This document shows, piece after piece, positions 34,495 through 44,081 of a stretch of DNA of 64,000 nucleotides. Location of the stretch: assembly GCF_001870735.1 (NCBI RefSeq), contig NZ_MORL01000002.1, positions 124,001 to 188,000 of the forward strand, given 5' to 3'. A program made the position numbers and the translations under genes. The notes under the pieces were generated by a model. It worked only from the letters and a program-made list of their open reading frames with translations. It was not told the DNA's origin and searched no databases. This stretch comes from Arsenicibacter rosenii (GTDB taxonomy: Bacteria; Bacteroidota; Bacteroidia; Cytophagales; Spirosomataceae). The first letter of the stretch is position 1; every line of letters begins with the position of its first letter.

Positions 34495-35238
34495 ATGAAA
34501 ACTGCAATCATAACCGGAGGAGCACAGGGAATCGGCCGTATTACGGCACTCAGACTGCTGGAAAAAGGATACGCGGTCGCTGTGTGGGACACCGACCCTG
34601 AAGCACTTGCTGACATAAACAAACAACTATCTGCCAAAAATGCCTTTTTTGTTTCCTGCGACGTGTCGTCGGAAGCAGCCGTGAAAGAGGCCGTTCAGAA
34701 AACACTGACACGCTTCGGACGTATCGATGTCCTGATCAACAATGCCGGTGTCGGGGTCGAAAAGCCGCTGGCAGACTTCACACTGGACGACTGGAACAAG
34801 GTAATCGGCGTGAACCTGACCGGTGCTTTTCTGTGCGCCAAATACACGGCCGAACACATTGCCAGCCGTGATGGCAGTATCATCAATATGGCGTCGACAC
34901 GGGCGTTTCAGTCAGAGGCAGATACGTTTGCCTATTCGGCCTCGAAAGGCGGCATTGTCGCCCTGACCCATTCGCTGGCCGTCAGCCTTGGCCCCGCGAT
35001 CCGCGTAAACTGCATCAGTCCGGGCTGGATTGATGTGTCGGCCGTGAAAAAGCCGGGCAAAGCAAATCAGGAGGCGCTGCGCCCCGAAGACCATAGCCAG
35101 CATCCGGCCGGCCGCGTCGGTACCGCCGATGATATTGCCCGCATGGTGCTTTTCCTCATCGACGACGAAAACGATTTCATTACCGGTCAGAATTTCATCG
35201 TCGATGGCGGAATGACGCGGAAAATGATTTATGTGTGA
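34495..35238 (+). CDS. Short-chain dehydrogenase/reductase
   Basis: About 247 residues from ATG 34495; an ATG nine bases upstream (34486) is also in frame. A classical SDR: NAD(P)-binding GGAQGIGR near residue 10, NNAG (INNAGVGVEKPL), catalytic Ser in NMASTRAF and Tyr-x-x-x-Lys in YSASKGG, with LGPAIRVNCISPGW. Acidic DTDP at the end of the second strand suggests NAD(H). Substrate unknown (sugar or hydroxyacid oxidation are typical). No operon partner is clear. Confidence 0.92.
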   Translation: MKTAIITGGAQGIGRITALRLLEKGYAVAVWDTDPEALADINKQLSAKNAFFVSCDVSSEAAVKEAVQKTLTRFGRIDVLINNAGVGVEKPLADFTLDDWNKVIGVNLTGAFLCAKYTAEHIASRDGSIINMASTRAFQSEADTFAYSASKGGIVALTHSLAVSLGPAIRVNCISPGWIDVSAVKKPGKANQEALRPEDHSQHPAGRVGTADDIARMVLFLIDDENDFITGQNFIVDGGMTRKMIYV

Positions 35239-35290
35239 GGTTGTTTGTAAGTTTGTGTATCAAACTACATTCTCATACTGATCAGATTGC

Positions 35291-35836
35291 ATGGATGCTG
35301 ACCTGAAAAAAGCCATTGTCCGGATGCCTCAGGGCGAAAAAGATAAACTACTGCTCCGGCTGGTTGCCAAAGACGATATTCTGGTGGAGCGGCTGATGTA
35401 TGAGCTTGTCGAGCACAAGGAAACACTGGATGTCCGTCGGGAGGTTATTAAATCGGCCATTAACCGGCTGTCAAAATCAGCCTATGACTGGCCGGGCTGG
35501 GCGATGATGGATATGCGGTCGCTGAGCGGCGATATTACGCGGCATGTGAAGGTAACGAAGGATGCATATGGTGAAGTTGACCTTCAACTGCATATGCTCA
35601 ACTCCTATTTTGACGAGCAGACCGACTTGCTGCGGTTTTACAATTCGCGGTCGGACAAAACGGCTGAATACATCGCCAAACGCACCGAGCAACTGCTCAA
35701 GAAGCTGAACAAGCTCAATCCTGACTACTATATTGACTTTGAACGATCGGTAAACCGGCTGCTGGAGCGGGTGCATGCCTTTTGTCCGGCGCCCTATGCC
35801 CGCCAGCTGTTGCTGCCGCACGAGTGGGTGTATTGA
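35291..35836 (+). CDS. Conserved hypothetical protein, all-helical
   Basis: 181 residues, no signal peptide or membrane helix, with amphipathic helices throughout (REVIKSAINRLSKSAYDWPGWAMMDMRSLSGD; KRTEQLLKKLNKLNPDYYIDFERSVNRLLE). I do not recognise the family; similar proteins are common in Cytophagales as hypothetical. It follows the SDR gene by 52 bp and may be cotranscribed. Confidence 0.8.
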   Translation: MDADLKKAIVRMPQGEKDKLLLRLVAKDDILVERLMYELVEHKETLDVRREVIKSAINRLSKSAYDWPGWAMMDMRSLSGDITRHVKVTKDAYGEVDLQLHMLNSYFDEQTDLLRFYNSRSDKTAEYIAKRTEQLLKKLNKLNPDYYIDFERSVNRLLERVHAFCPAPYARQLLLPHEWVY

Positions 35837-35841
35837 AAAAA

Positions 35842-35887
35842 GTAGTGGCACGACTCTGACAGCAACGGCTGCCGGTCGTGCCACCAC
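35842..35887. terminator. Hairpin between convergent genes
   Basis: 13-nt arms (35842-35854 and 35875-35887, GTAGTGGCACGAC) pair with one mismatch, preceded by AAAAAA. It lies between the hypothetical gene and the stop of the convergent PorP/SprF gene. Confidence 0.65.
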
Positions 35888-35904
35888 TGGATAGATAGCA
35901 CTGA

Positions 35905-36936
35905 TTAAAACTTCGGACACGACAGCTGCCGGGCGCTCTGGCGGGTGCGACGGGCCCGCTTCTCAATGGGGTCGAAGGTGTATGAAATCGAAATTTCGTG
36001 TGAGCCGCCGCTGGCAAAGCCCAGTGTTGAGACCGTCGCATCGTAGCTGTAGCCAATCGAAAACTTATCGGCGCGATACCCGATCAGGAACGCCAGGGCA
36101 TCGTGGTTATTAAGCGACTGATTGTACCGCTTGAACGGCAGGCCACGGTAATAAACCCCCACCGTCATCGGCGAGTAAGTCAGGTAGGCACCCAGATCAA
36201 GCTGGTCGTATTTGCCCTGAAATTTATAGAGAATCACCGGCGAAAAACTGATTTCGCGGTCCATCTCATCACCCCGGCCGGTAAAGCCTAAAAGCGGAAT
36301 CCGCAAACCGGCATGGATATTGCCTTTTATTGGCAAGCGGGTGTTATCACCGACAAAAAAGCCCTGCGCAGGCCGGTTAATGTGGCTGGCGGTTGCGCCG
36401 ATCCACGCCCAGTCAGAATAATAAAGCCCGCCGACGGTAAAATCGACGTAACTGTTTTTTGGCGATGGTTGCAGTACAATCGGATCGGAAGTCGGGTTGC
36501 CTGTGTACCCACGATTCGTAAACTGATCACCGAAAGTTAACCCGAAATAGTTTAGATTGCGGTTTACGTAGGATGCCTGCAGGCCTAAACGCAGGTTTGC
36601 TGCTTCGCTTAGCCGGAGCTGGTAAGAATACTGGCCGGCAATTTCCGTCGACCGGATCTGGCCCTGTCCCTGGTTATCGTTCAATACATAGAAGCCGACG
36701 CCGCTGTTGATGCCTGGCATAAAGTGGTCAAAACCAGCAGATGAAGTGACGTAGCTCGTGATGGATGGCCACTGATTGCGGTAGTTCACCGTCAGGCGCG
36801 GCGCCAGCGCAGAACCCGCAAACGCCGGATTCAGATAAAGCGGAGCGGCATACCACTGTGTGAACTGCGGATCCTGTGCAAACGCTAGCCGAACCAGCAA
36901 GAGTAGCGTACCAGTCAAAATGTATTTTTTACCCAT
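35905..36936 (-). CDS. PorP/SprF-family type IX secretion membrane protein
   Basis: 343 residues. A signal peptide ends at LAFA20, then QDPQFTQWYAAPLYLNPAFAG, the strongly conserved start of mature PorP/SprF proteins. The remainder reads as alternating beta strands of an outer-membrane barrel, for example GGLYYSDWAWIGATASHINRPAQG and SISYTFDPI near the end. Such proteins are needed for secretion or surface docking of specific T9SS cargos with type-B C-terminal domains. The divergent neighbour is exactly such a cargo. Confidence 0.93.
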   Translation of the reverse strand: MGKKYILTGTLLLLVRLAFAQDPQFTQWYAAPLYLNPAFAGSALAPRLTVNYRNQWPSITSYVTSSAGFDHFMPGINSGVGFYVLNDNQGQGQIRSTEIAGQYSYQLRLSEAANLRLGLQASYVNRNLNYFGLTFGDQFTNRGYTGNPTSDPIVLQPSPKNSYVDFTVGGLYYSDWAWIGATASHINRPAQGFFVGDNTRLPIKGNIHAGLRIPLLGFTGRGDEMDREISFSPVILYKFQGKYDQLDLGAYLTYSPMTVGVYYRGLPFKRYNQSLNNHDALAFLIGYRADKFSIGYSYDATVSTLGFASGGSHEISISYTFDPIEKRARRTRQSARQLSCPKF

Positions 36937-37171
36937 AATAAATGCTTCAGCACAAAGAGTTTGCCAAATCAGGGAAATAACGAAGAATCTGCAACGAATT
37001 GCATATGATTTGACGTAAAATAATTCGCTAAATGTAAAGGTTTGGTTTCAGTTAAACACCCGCCCGAACATAAAATTTTGCGTCTTTCATTTCGTTAACA
37101 ATAACGTAGTGCCCCCTTTAACTGTTATGTGATTTGTGTAATTTAGGCCAATTGGGAGCGGTAAACAGTTT

Positions 37172-40100
37172 ATGTCAACAAAGACTACACTCAACTATAT
37201 TCTTGGACTGATCATTTGGTTGGGCATACTCCCGGGGATCAACGGGGCACTTGCACAGCTTACCGGTCCTCCTCAGAACGTCACCGTTTTACAATCGTTC
37301 AGTATCACGGCACAGGGAAGCTTATGCTCACCGACCGCCAATACGGCGTGTGGCAGCGGAGCCGTGACGTTTACGGATTCGCGGACCGACGTAACGGCCT
37401 GGAGCTGGCAGTTCGGCCCCTCGACGCCCGGCAGCGGGACAACAACACCCGGCAGCGGAACCGGCGTAACGGCTACCACCCGCACGGTAACGCATCAGTT
37501 CAGCAACCCCGGCACGCAGACAATTCTCCTGACCAGAACCTTAGCCAACGGGACAACACTGAACAGTACGATTCCGATTACGGTCGGCCAATCCCCGCAG
37601 TCATTTACCAAATGGCGGACCGATACGACGATTTGTAAGGGTGAAACCTTGACCCTTGATCCGTACCAGGGAGCTTCGCAGCCGAACTATACTTATAAAT
37701 GGGCACCAAAAGGGCAGACGACCCAGACGCTGAGTGTTACGGAATCCGGTTGTTATTCGGTTGAGGTAAAATCGGATGGCTGTCCATACGAAGACTTAAT
37801 TCACGTAGATGTTTGTTTTGAACCACCCGGCTCGCCATCGGCTAAGTGGTATTTCGGCAGCAATGCCGGTCTGGACTTTGCCGGCGGTTCGCCGCAACCG
37901 CTGACCGACGGGAAACTGAAAACCCTGGAAGGCGCTTCGTCGATCTCCAACAGCAAAGGGCAGCTTCAGTTTTATACGGATGGTATCTACATCTACGACG
38001 CCGACGGCAATATCATGGCAACCGCTCCCGGAACGGCTTCTGCCTTGCTGGGGGGCGACCAGAAATCGACCCAATCGGCGCTGATTGTGCCGAAACCTAC
38101 CTGTCGCGGGTGCGAATACCTGTATTACGTCTATACAACGGCCGAAGTAAATGGTACCAAACAGCTGACCTACAGCATTGTCGATATGCGGGAGAATGGG
38201 GGCAAAGGCGCCATAACGGCCGTTAACCTGCCCGTTTCCAGCGATCCGACCCAACTCAGCACCGAACGCTCGGCCGCCGTGCAGAACGAAGCCGATACAA
38301 CCTACTGGGTCGTGACCCATGATTTTGGCAGCGATGTATTCCGGATTACGCACCTGACCCGCAGCGGCACGCCGACCCAAACGACAGTTTCGGCCGGTAT
38401 GTCACAAACCAATGTGGCGCAGGCACAGGGGTATATGAAGTTCGGCCCGGCTATCAGTGCCTCGGCAACGAGCGGTACGGCCTCACCGGGAACGTCGAAT
38501 ACGGCCATTAAGCAACTGGCTGTGGTGGTGCCGGGCGTCGTGCCGGGGCCACCGAACAACATGGTTGAGCTCTATGAGTTTGACACCCAGACCGGGGATC
38601 TGACGTATAAACGAACCATTGATCTGGGGCCTGCGCCCCCTGATGCCTATGGCGTGGAGTTCTCACCGGACGGCACCAAACTGTTTGTGACGTTACTGGG
38701 TAACCCATCCAGTGCGACCAATGCGTCCTCCTACCTCGTTCAATACGATCTAAAGCAAACCGACCCGGATGCACTGACGGCGTCGCGTACGGAGATCGCT
38801 ACCAGTACCACGCAGCAGTTCGGTGCGTTGCAGGTGGCAACCGACGGAAAAATTTACGTCTCTGTGCCGGGTTCAACCTCGCTGGGCGTGATCGAAAACC
38901 CGAACGCCACGTTTCTGGACAGCCTCCGGTTCAACATCAACGGGCAGGATCTGGGTGGTCGTCAGGCACAGCTGGGTCTGCCGAACCAGGTCATGAACTT
39001 TACCCAGCCGCCGAGCAGCAGCCCCGGGCTGTCGCATGAAGGCGAGTGTGTGGGCGATACGATTCAGTTCACCATCGGGCCATTCTGCCAGAAGCTGAAG
39101 GAGACCTATACCCTGAACTTCGGGGATGGTACTGTGCCCAAATCGTTTACATCAGCCCAAGTACAGAAGCACATCTACAAAACGCCCGGCTCCTATACCG
39201 CAACGCTGACGATACGAACCGAAAACGCCACCGGCGGGCTTTGTAATTTCACGACGGTAAGTGATATTGTTAATGTAGTTGCGGTACCTAAATCATTTGA
39301 ACTTGGACCTGACAGGGTACTTTGTCAAACTTCTTTGGATTTAACAATCGAGAGTGACGCGTCTAATTATGCATGGGTCAGAAATGGAAGAATAATAAGT
39401 AGAAATAAAACGTATGCCGTAACACAGACAGGAACTTATGTAGCTTTTGCTTATAATAGTACGCAATGCCCTCAATCAGATACGATTTATGTCGTGCTGA
39501 CACGACCACCTTCTCCAAGGGTAACGCCGAGTTCTACTGTCTGTGCCGGTACATCAACAACAGTTGGAGTAGGGACCCCGATTTATGAGCAGTTTAAGTG
39601 GAATACCGGCGAAGGCAGCAAAGTTATTACGGTTAGTCAAAGCGGTGTTTACTCTGTAACAGCTACATATACAAATGCAACCGGCGGCGTTTGTACTGCT
39701 ATAGAAAGCACTACACTGACCGCTTTGCCCAAACCACGGCTGACGGCTGCGCTGACAGCGCCGACCGGCTGTACAACCCTCGACGGGGCCATTACCCTGA
39801 CGCCGGCACCGGCAGGTACCTATACCTACGTCTGGACGCGCGCCGACGGGGCGGTCCTGCCTTCGACAACAAACCTGCTTTCGGCCGTATCTGAAGGAAC
39901 CTATAAAGTCAAAGCGACCAATCAGGCGCAATGCACCGTTGACAGTTCATTTGCCCTGGTTTCGCCGGCCAACCCGCTGAAAGCGACGCCAACGTCGATG
40001 TCAGCCCTGTGTAGTGTTCCCAACAGCGGCAGCGCTAACCTGACCATTACGGGTGGAACTCCGGTAATTTTTGTCTGGCGCGATGCCACCGGTGCTATTG

Positions 40101-41380
40101 TCAGCCAGACGCAGCCGTTTACCGGTGCAGCGGCAGGGCGGTACAACGTCGAGATCAGCGATGCGGGCGGTTGCCGGTTAAATATTCCGGTTGTAGACAT
40201 CGGGCTCGATACGCGCGGCTTTGCAGACCTTCCGCCACTTTCGCAGGCCTGTATCGGCGAAGCGTTGTCGTTGACACCGGCCGGAGCCAATGTGCCGGGC
40301 AATACGTTTACCTGGAGTACGGGCGAAACGACACCAACCATTTCAGTGAGTGCGCCGGGCTCGTATTCCATTACCATCCGTAATACGCTGAACGGATGTA
40401 TCGGCAGTGATTTCACCAACGTAACCTTTAGTCCGAAACCAACGGTATCGGCAGGGCCGGCCTTATCGGTGTGTGTGGGTGTGCAGCCGGTGCAGCTCAC
40501 GGGCAATTCACCGACGGGCGGGGTCTGGTCCGGAACGGGGGTAACGCCGGCGGGGAGCTTTACGCCAGCTGCTGCCTACGTTTCGACGATTATAACCGTG
40601 ACCTATTCCGTCACGCAGAACGGCTGCGCCAACGCGGCGACCAGGGCGGTCAGCGTGTTACCGCCACCACAGGTGAATGCCGGACCAGATGTAGAATTCT
40701 GTGCGAATCAACCGCAATCGCTTTCGGCAACGGGATCCACCGGAGCCAGCTTCCAGTGGTCGAACGGAACGGCCGGGGCCATCCTGCGGCCGGTATCGTC
40801 GGGAACCTATGTGGTCACGGCCTCGCAGAATGGCTGCTCCGTCACCGACGACGTAGTGGTGCGGGTAAAACCGATTCCACAGTTCTCTTTTACCAAAGAC
40901 GCTGCCATATGCGTAGGCGATGGCCAGTCGACTACCCTGCTGGTGCGGGGTACGCCGGACCTGACTTACTCGTGGCCCGATGTCGGCTCCAGCCTGTCAG
41001 CGATTACCGTGAACCGGTCAGGTAGTTATTCGCTGATTGTGACAAATGCCGAGAAGTGTACTGTCCGTGATTTTGCCAATGTCAGGGATTTATGTGAGGC
41101 AAGGGTTTTCATTCCGGAAGCTTTTACGCCAAACGGCGACAGCCAGAATGATGTTTTACAGGTATTCAGTGCCTATACGACCGACTTTGAGCTGAAAATC
41201 TTTAACCGTTGGGGAGAAATCGTCTTTATGACCACGAATCCCGCCGAGCCCTGGGACGGACTGTACAAAGGCGTTTCGTATCCGCCACAGGTATATGCGT
41301 ATGTTGTTACCTACGGCAGCCAGTATTTCCCTGAGCGACCGAGGGTAACGAAGCGAGGATCGGTCTCGTTAATCCGGTGA
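37172..41380 (+). CDS. Large T9SS cargo with PKD/Ig-like repeats and type-B C-terminal domain
   Basis: 1402 residues. A signal peptide precedes repeated PKD and Ig-like beta-sandwich modules, often with ELGPDRVLCQ- or CAGTSTTV-type Cys-rich starts. Residues about 225-620 form a WD40/lactonase-like beta-propeller (SPDGTKLFVTLLG). The last ~90 residues (VFIPEAFTPNGDSQNDVLQVF ... FNRWGEIVF) are the gliding-motility-associated type-B CTD, the T9SS sorting signal. Probably a surface adhesin or matrix protein. Bases about 39245-39715 are much more AT-rich than the rest (about 38% GC in three counted 60-bp rows), suggesting an inserted module. Divergent from its probable PorP/SprF partner. Confidence 0.92.
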   Translation: MSTKTTLNYILGLIIWLGILPGINGALAQLTGPPQNVTVLQSFSITAQGSLCSPTANTACGSGAVTFTDSRTDVTAWSWQFGPSTPGSGTTTPGSGTGVTATTRTVTHQFSNPGTQTILLTRTLANGTTLNSTIPITVGQSPQSFTKWRTDTTICKGETLTLDPYQGASQPNYTYKWAPKGQTTQTLSVTESGCYSVEVKSDGCPYEDLIHVDVCFEPPGSPSAKWYFGSNAGLDFAGGSPQPLTDGKLKTLEGASSISNSKGQLQFYTDGIYIYDADGNIMATAPGTASALLGGDQKSTQSALIVPKPTCRGCEYLYYVYTTAEVNGTKQLTYSIVDMRENGGKGAITAVNLPVSSDPTQLSTERSAAVQNEADTTYWVVTHDFGSDVFRITHLTRSGTPTQTTVSAGMSQTNVAQAQGYMKFGPAISASATSGTASPGTSNTAIKQLAVVVPGVVPGPPNNMVELYEFDTQTGDLTYKRTIDLGPAPPDAYGVEFSPDGTKLFVTLLGNPSSATNASSYLVQYDLKQTDPDALTASRTEIATSTTQQFGALQVATDGKIYVSVPGSTSLGVIENPNATFLDSLRFNINGQDLGGRQAQLGLPNQVMNFTQPPSSSPGLSHEGECVGDTIQFTIGPFCQKLKETYTLNFGDGTVPKSFTSAQVQKHIYKTPGSYTATLTIRTENATGGLCNFTTVSDIVNVVAVPKSFELGPDRVLCQTSLDLTIESDASNYAWVRNGRIISRNKTYAVTQTGTYVAFAYNSTQCPQSDTIYVVLTRPPSPRVTPSSTVCAGTSTTVGVGTPIYEQFKWNTGEGSKVITVSQSGVYSVTATYTNATGGVCTAIESTTLTALPKPRLTAALTAPTGCTTLDGAITLTPAPAGTYTYVWTRADGAVLPSTTNLLSAVSEGTYKVKATNQAQCTVDSSFALVSPANPLKATPTSMSALCSVPNSGSANLTITGGTPVIFVWRDATGAIVSQTQPFTGAAAGRYNVEISDAGGCRLNIPVVDIGLDTRGFADLPPLSQACIGEALSLTPAGANVPGNTFTWSTGETTPTISVSAPGSYSITIRNTLNGCIGSDFTNVTFSPKPTVSAGPALSVCVGVQPVQLTGNSPTGGVWSGTGVTPAGSFTPAAAYVSTIITVTYSVTQNGCANAATRAVSVLPPPQVNAGPDVEFCANQPQSLSATGSTGASFQWSNGTAGAILRPVSSGTYVVTASQNGCSVTDDVVVRVKPIPQFSFTKDAAICVGDGQSTTLLVRGTPDLTYSWPDVGSSLSAITVNRSGSYSLIVTNAEKCTVRDFANVRDLCEARVFIPEAFTPNGDSQNDVLQVFSAYTTDFELKIFNRWGEIVFMTTNPAEPWDGLYKGVSYPPQVYAYVVTYGSQYFPERPRVTKRGSVSLIR

Positions 41381-41418
41381 AAAAAGCCCCTTTCTACTAC
41401 GGCAGAGAGGGGCTTTTT
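41381..41418 (+). terminator. Terminator of the T9SS cargo gene
   Basis: Arms AAAAAGCCCCTTTCT (41381-41395) and 41404-41418 pair with one mismatch, ending in a T-run, directly after the stop codon. Confidence 0.85.
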
Positions 41419-41443
41419 TATGGGAAAAACCGCCGTTTTTTTG

Positions 41444-41451
41444 TATATTTG
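41444..41451 (+). promoter_or_regulatory. Promoter -7 element of ruvB
   Basis: TATATTTG matches TAnnTTTG about 58 bp before the ruvB ATG; the -33 region is weak (no TTG). Confidence 0.5.
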
Positions 41452-41509
41452 AATAGGTAAGCGCGCGTAGAAAGACCTTTTACAAGGACGCTTTTATACC
41501 ACAGGAAAC

Positions 41510-42541
41510 ATGCGAAAAGATATTTTAAAGGGTACCAGCGACGCTATGTCGGCTTCGGAAAAAGAAATCGAACGGGCGCTCCGGCCGCTTTCGTTTGATG
41601 ACTTTACAGGGCAGCCCAGAGTGCTGGATAACCTTCAGGTATTTGTGACGGCGGCCCGGCAGCGCGGCGATGCCCTCGACCACGTGCTGCTGCACGGCCC
41701 TCCGGGATTGGGGAAGACCACGTTGTCGCACATCATTGCTAATGAACTGGAGGCAAACATTAAAATGACCTCGGGCCCCGTGCTCGACAAACCCAGTGAT
41801 CTGGCCGGTTTGCTAACCAATCTTCAGCCGAACGACGTTTTGTTTATCGATGAGATTCACCGGCTTAATCCGATTGTGGAAGAGTATTTGTATTCGGCCA
41901 TGGAAGATTACAAAATCGACATTATGCTCGATTCGGGTCCGAATGCCCGTACGGTCCAGATCAAGCTGAACCCGTTTACACTCATTGGAGCAACCACACG
42001 GGCGGGGATGCTGACCTCACCGCTGCGGGCGCGTTTCGGAATCAGCTGCCGGCTGGAGTACTATGACGCTAATATCCTGACCGGCATCGTACAGCGGTCA
42101 TGCGCTATTCTGGGGACGCCTATTGATGAAACAGGCGCTTTTGAAATTGCCCGTCGTAGTCGCGGTACACCGCGTATTGCCAATAACCTGCTGCGTCGTA
42201 CCCGCGACTTTGCTCAGGTAAAGGGAAATGGCTATATCACAGTCGGCATTGCCGAAATGGCGCTGACCGCACTCGATGTCGACCAGAATGGCCTTGATGA
42301 AATGGATAACCGTATTTTATCGACTATTATCGATAAATTCAAGGGCGGGCCGGTTGGTTTGTCAACAATTGCCACAGCCTGTGGCGAAGAAGCGGAGACG
42401 ATTGAAGAAGTATACGAGCCGTTCCTGATTCAGGAAGGGTATCTGAAGCGGACTTCCAGAGGCCGGGAGGCAACGGAGAAAGCCTATCATCACCTCGGCG
42501 TTTTGCCCACCTACCGGACAGGCGAACTGTTTAATTCATGA
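41510..42541 (+). CDS. ruvB: Holliday junction branch-migration helicase RuvB
   Basis: 343 residues, normal for Ruv[21 protein letters not shown] at the start, Walker [19 protein letters not shown] near residue 65, DEIHRLN (Walker B), VRIK-like [20 protein letters not shown] (sensor) and the winged-helix C-terminus [15 protein letters not shown]...[17 protein letters not shown]. It moves Holliday junctions with RuvA. AGGAAA lies 4 bp before the ATG. A hairpin terminator follows its stop. Clear call. Confidence 0.97.
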   Translation: MRKDILKGTSDAMSASEKEIERALRPLSFDDFTGQPRVLDNLQVFVTAARQRGDALDHVLLHGPPGLGKTTLSHIIANELEANIKMTSGPVLDKPSDLAGLLTNLQPNDVLFIDEIHRLNPIVEEYLYSAMEDYKIDIMLDSGPNARTVQIKLNPFTLIGATTRAGMLTSPLRARFGISCRLEYYDANILTGIVQRSCAILGTPIDETGAFEIARRSRGTPRIANNLLRRTRDFAQVKGNGYITVGIAEMALTALDVDQNGLDEMDNRILSTIIDKFKGGPVGLSTIATACGEEAETIEEVYEPFLIQEGYLKRTSRGREATEKAYHHLGVLPTYRTGELFNS

Positions 42542-42547
42542 TCGTAC

Positions 42548-42581
42548 CAGGAGCAAACAACCTGAGTGCTGTTTGCTCCTG
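42548..42581. terminator. Bidirectional terminator between ruvB and the ArsR gene
   Basis: Perfect 12-bp arms (42548-42559 and 42570-42581, CAGGAGCAAACA) with a 10-nt loop, between convergent stops. Confidence 0.75.
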
Positions 42582-42596
42582 TAAGATCCAACGTTA

Positions 42597-42905
42597 CTAA
42601 GCTAAAACCTTGCTCCGGTAAATGCAGTCAATTACTTCTGACATTGCATTGTCGACCAGGAAATAATAAATATTTTTCCCGCTCCGACGGATTTCCAGAA
42701 TGCCTTTGTCACGCATGTTGATCAGGTGATGAGAGATCAAAGACTGCTCTGCGTTTAGATTTTTATAAATCGTAGACACATTGAGTTCTTTGTTTTCCTT
42801 CAGCATCTGAATGATCTTGATGCGTAGGGGATGTGCCACGGCCTTCAGCACGTAAGCGGCACGTTCAATACGTTTGTCGTCGTCCATCATTTTTTCCATT
42901 ACCAT
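42597..42905 (-). CDS. ArsR/SmtB-family winged-helix regulator
   Basis: 102 residues. Winged HTH: RAAYVLKAVAHPLRIKIIQMLKENKELNVSTIYKNLNAEQSLISHHLINMRDKGILEIRRSGKNIYYFL. The ArsR ELxVxxLxxxLxxxQxxxSxHL pattern is seen as LNVSTIYKNLNAEQSLISHHL. There is no Cys pair, so metal sensing by the classical ArsR sites is not supported. The gene upstream in the same direction is the EamA transporter's end region; regulated target unknown. The AT-rich 204-bp gap 42906-43109 probably holds its promoter. Confidence 0.9.
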   Translation of the reverse strand: MVMEKMMDDDKRIERAAYVLKAVAHPLRIKIIQMLKENKELNVSTIYKNLNAEQSLISHHLINMRDKGILEIRRSGKNIYYFLVDNAMSEVIDCIYRSKVLA

Positions 42906-43109
42906 ATCCGTAGAACATTAAGGTGCGTGCGCGAATGAAAGATACTACTTATTCTCATACAACTGTTTTTTGATGTCTCATGTAATTAAAAACCTTATTT
43001 AATGGGACAATCAGTTAATTTGTTGATAAAAGTAATAAATTAATATGACCGACTGTTTTTAAGTTGTCTATCATCTATACGGAATAACGAATAGTTTGGA
43101 TTTTAAATT

Positions 43110-44018
43110 TTACATTTTTTTTCCTTTCCACCCGATTAAGGATACACCAGCTAAAACAAAAGCCGTTCCCAGTAACTGTAAAGCTGTGATTTTTTCACCT
43201 AAAAGCCCCGATGCAAGTACAATCGTAAAGACAGGACCAATGCTGGCTACCAGCGAGGCATTGGCCGATCCGATCCGTTTGATTCCTTCTGCAATCATAA
43301 AGGTCGGTACAACTGTTACAAAAACAGCCATAATTGTCGTCAGACCATAAACCGGAGCCGGATAATTCAGTAAGGCAAACCCGTTCCGGATGAGGTAGTG
43401 TATAAAAACCGGAATGGTTGCGGCAATGAGGGCATAGCAGGTAAACCGCTGTGACCCTACACGGGCGATCATTGAATCGCTGCCTACCAGGTAAACGGCA
43501 TACACCAGCCCGCTCAGGATTACCCAAAAGGCACCCAGCAGTACATTATGCTGATTCCCGAACTGAATGTGCGGCGCGAAAGCAATCAGAATGCCAAGGT
43601 ATGTCAGCGCCAATGCCCCCCATTGCAATCGGCTGATGCCTCGCTTCCTGGAGACGGCATTCATCATCAGTACAAAGGTAGGGTAGGTAAACAAAAGAAT
43701 TCGCTCCAGACTGGCCGAAATGTAGACCAAACCAATAAAATTGAAATAGCTGGCCAGGTAATAGCCCGTAATACCCAGAAAGAAAAGCCACAGCCACTCT
43801 CTGAGGGTGAGCGGAGCAACCGGTTCACGCTTTCGCTGATAAACAGCGATACCGATGTAAAACGGCAAGGCAAACAGGAGCCGTAGCGTCAGTAGTGACA
43901 AGGCATCAATCTGGTATTGATAGGCTAGTTTGATCAGCACGCCTTTGAGCGCGAAACAAAACGCGGCCAGAAAAACCAGCAACACGCCCAGCCAGTAGCG
44001 GATTCGGGAAACCTCCAT
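43110..44018 (-). CDS. EamA/DMT-family membrane transporter
   Basis: 302 residues with ten hydrophobic helices in two EamA repeats (about 10-140 and 160-295), as in the drug/metabolite exporter superfamily. Typical marks are YQIDALSLLTLRLLFALPFYIG in repeat 1 and SLVASIGPVFTIVLASGLLGEKITALQLLGTAFVLAGVSLI in repeat 2. Substrate unknown. The ATG (44016-44018) directly follows the T-run of the der terminator, so no leader is visible. Shares no operon with the neighbours. Confidence 0.9.
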   Translation of the reverse strand: MEVSRIRYWLGVLLVFLAAFCFALKGVLIKLAYQYQIDALSLLTLRLLFALPFYIGIAVYQRKREPVAPLTLREWLWLFFLGITGYYLASYFNFIGLVYISASLERILLFTYPTFVLMMNAVSRKRGISRLQWGALALTYLGILIAFAPHIQFGNQHNVLLGAFWVILSGLVYAVYLVGSDSMIARVGSQRFTCYALIAATIPVFIHYLIRNGFALLNYPAPVYGLTTIMAVFVTVVPTFMIAEGIKRIGSANASLVASIGPVFTIVLASGLLGEKITALQLLGTAFVLAGVSLIGWKGKKM

Positions 44019-44060
44019 AAAAAAAGCAGCCGATGGTTCCGGAACGGACGGCCATCGGCT
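44019..44060 (-). terminator. Terminator after der touching the EamA start codon
   Basis: Stem 44028-44036 with 44052-44060 (AGCCGATGG/CCATCGGCT); on the minus strand a run of seven T follows (44019-44025) and the next three bases are the EamA ATG. Confidence 0.85.
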
Positions 44061-44081
44061 ACAACTAAGGTGATAACTGGA

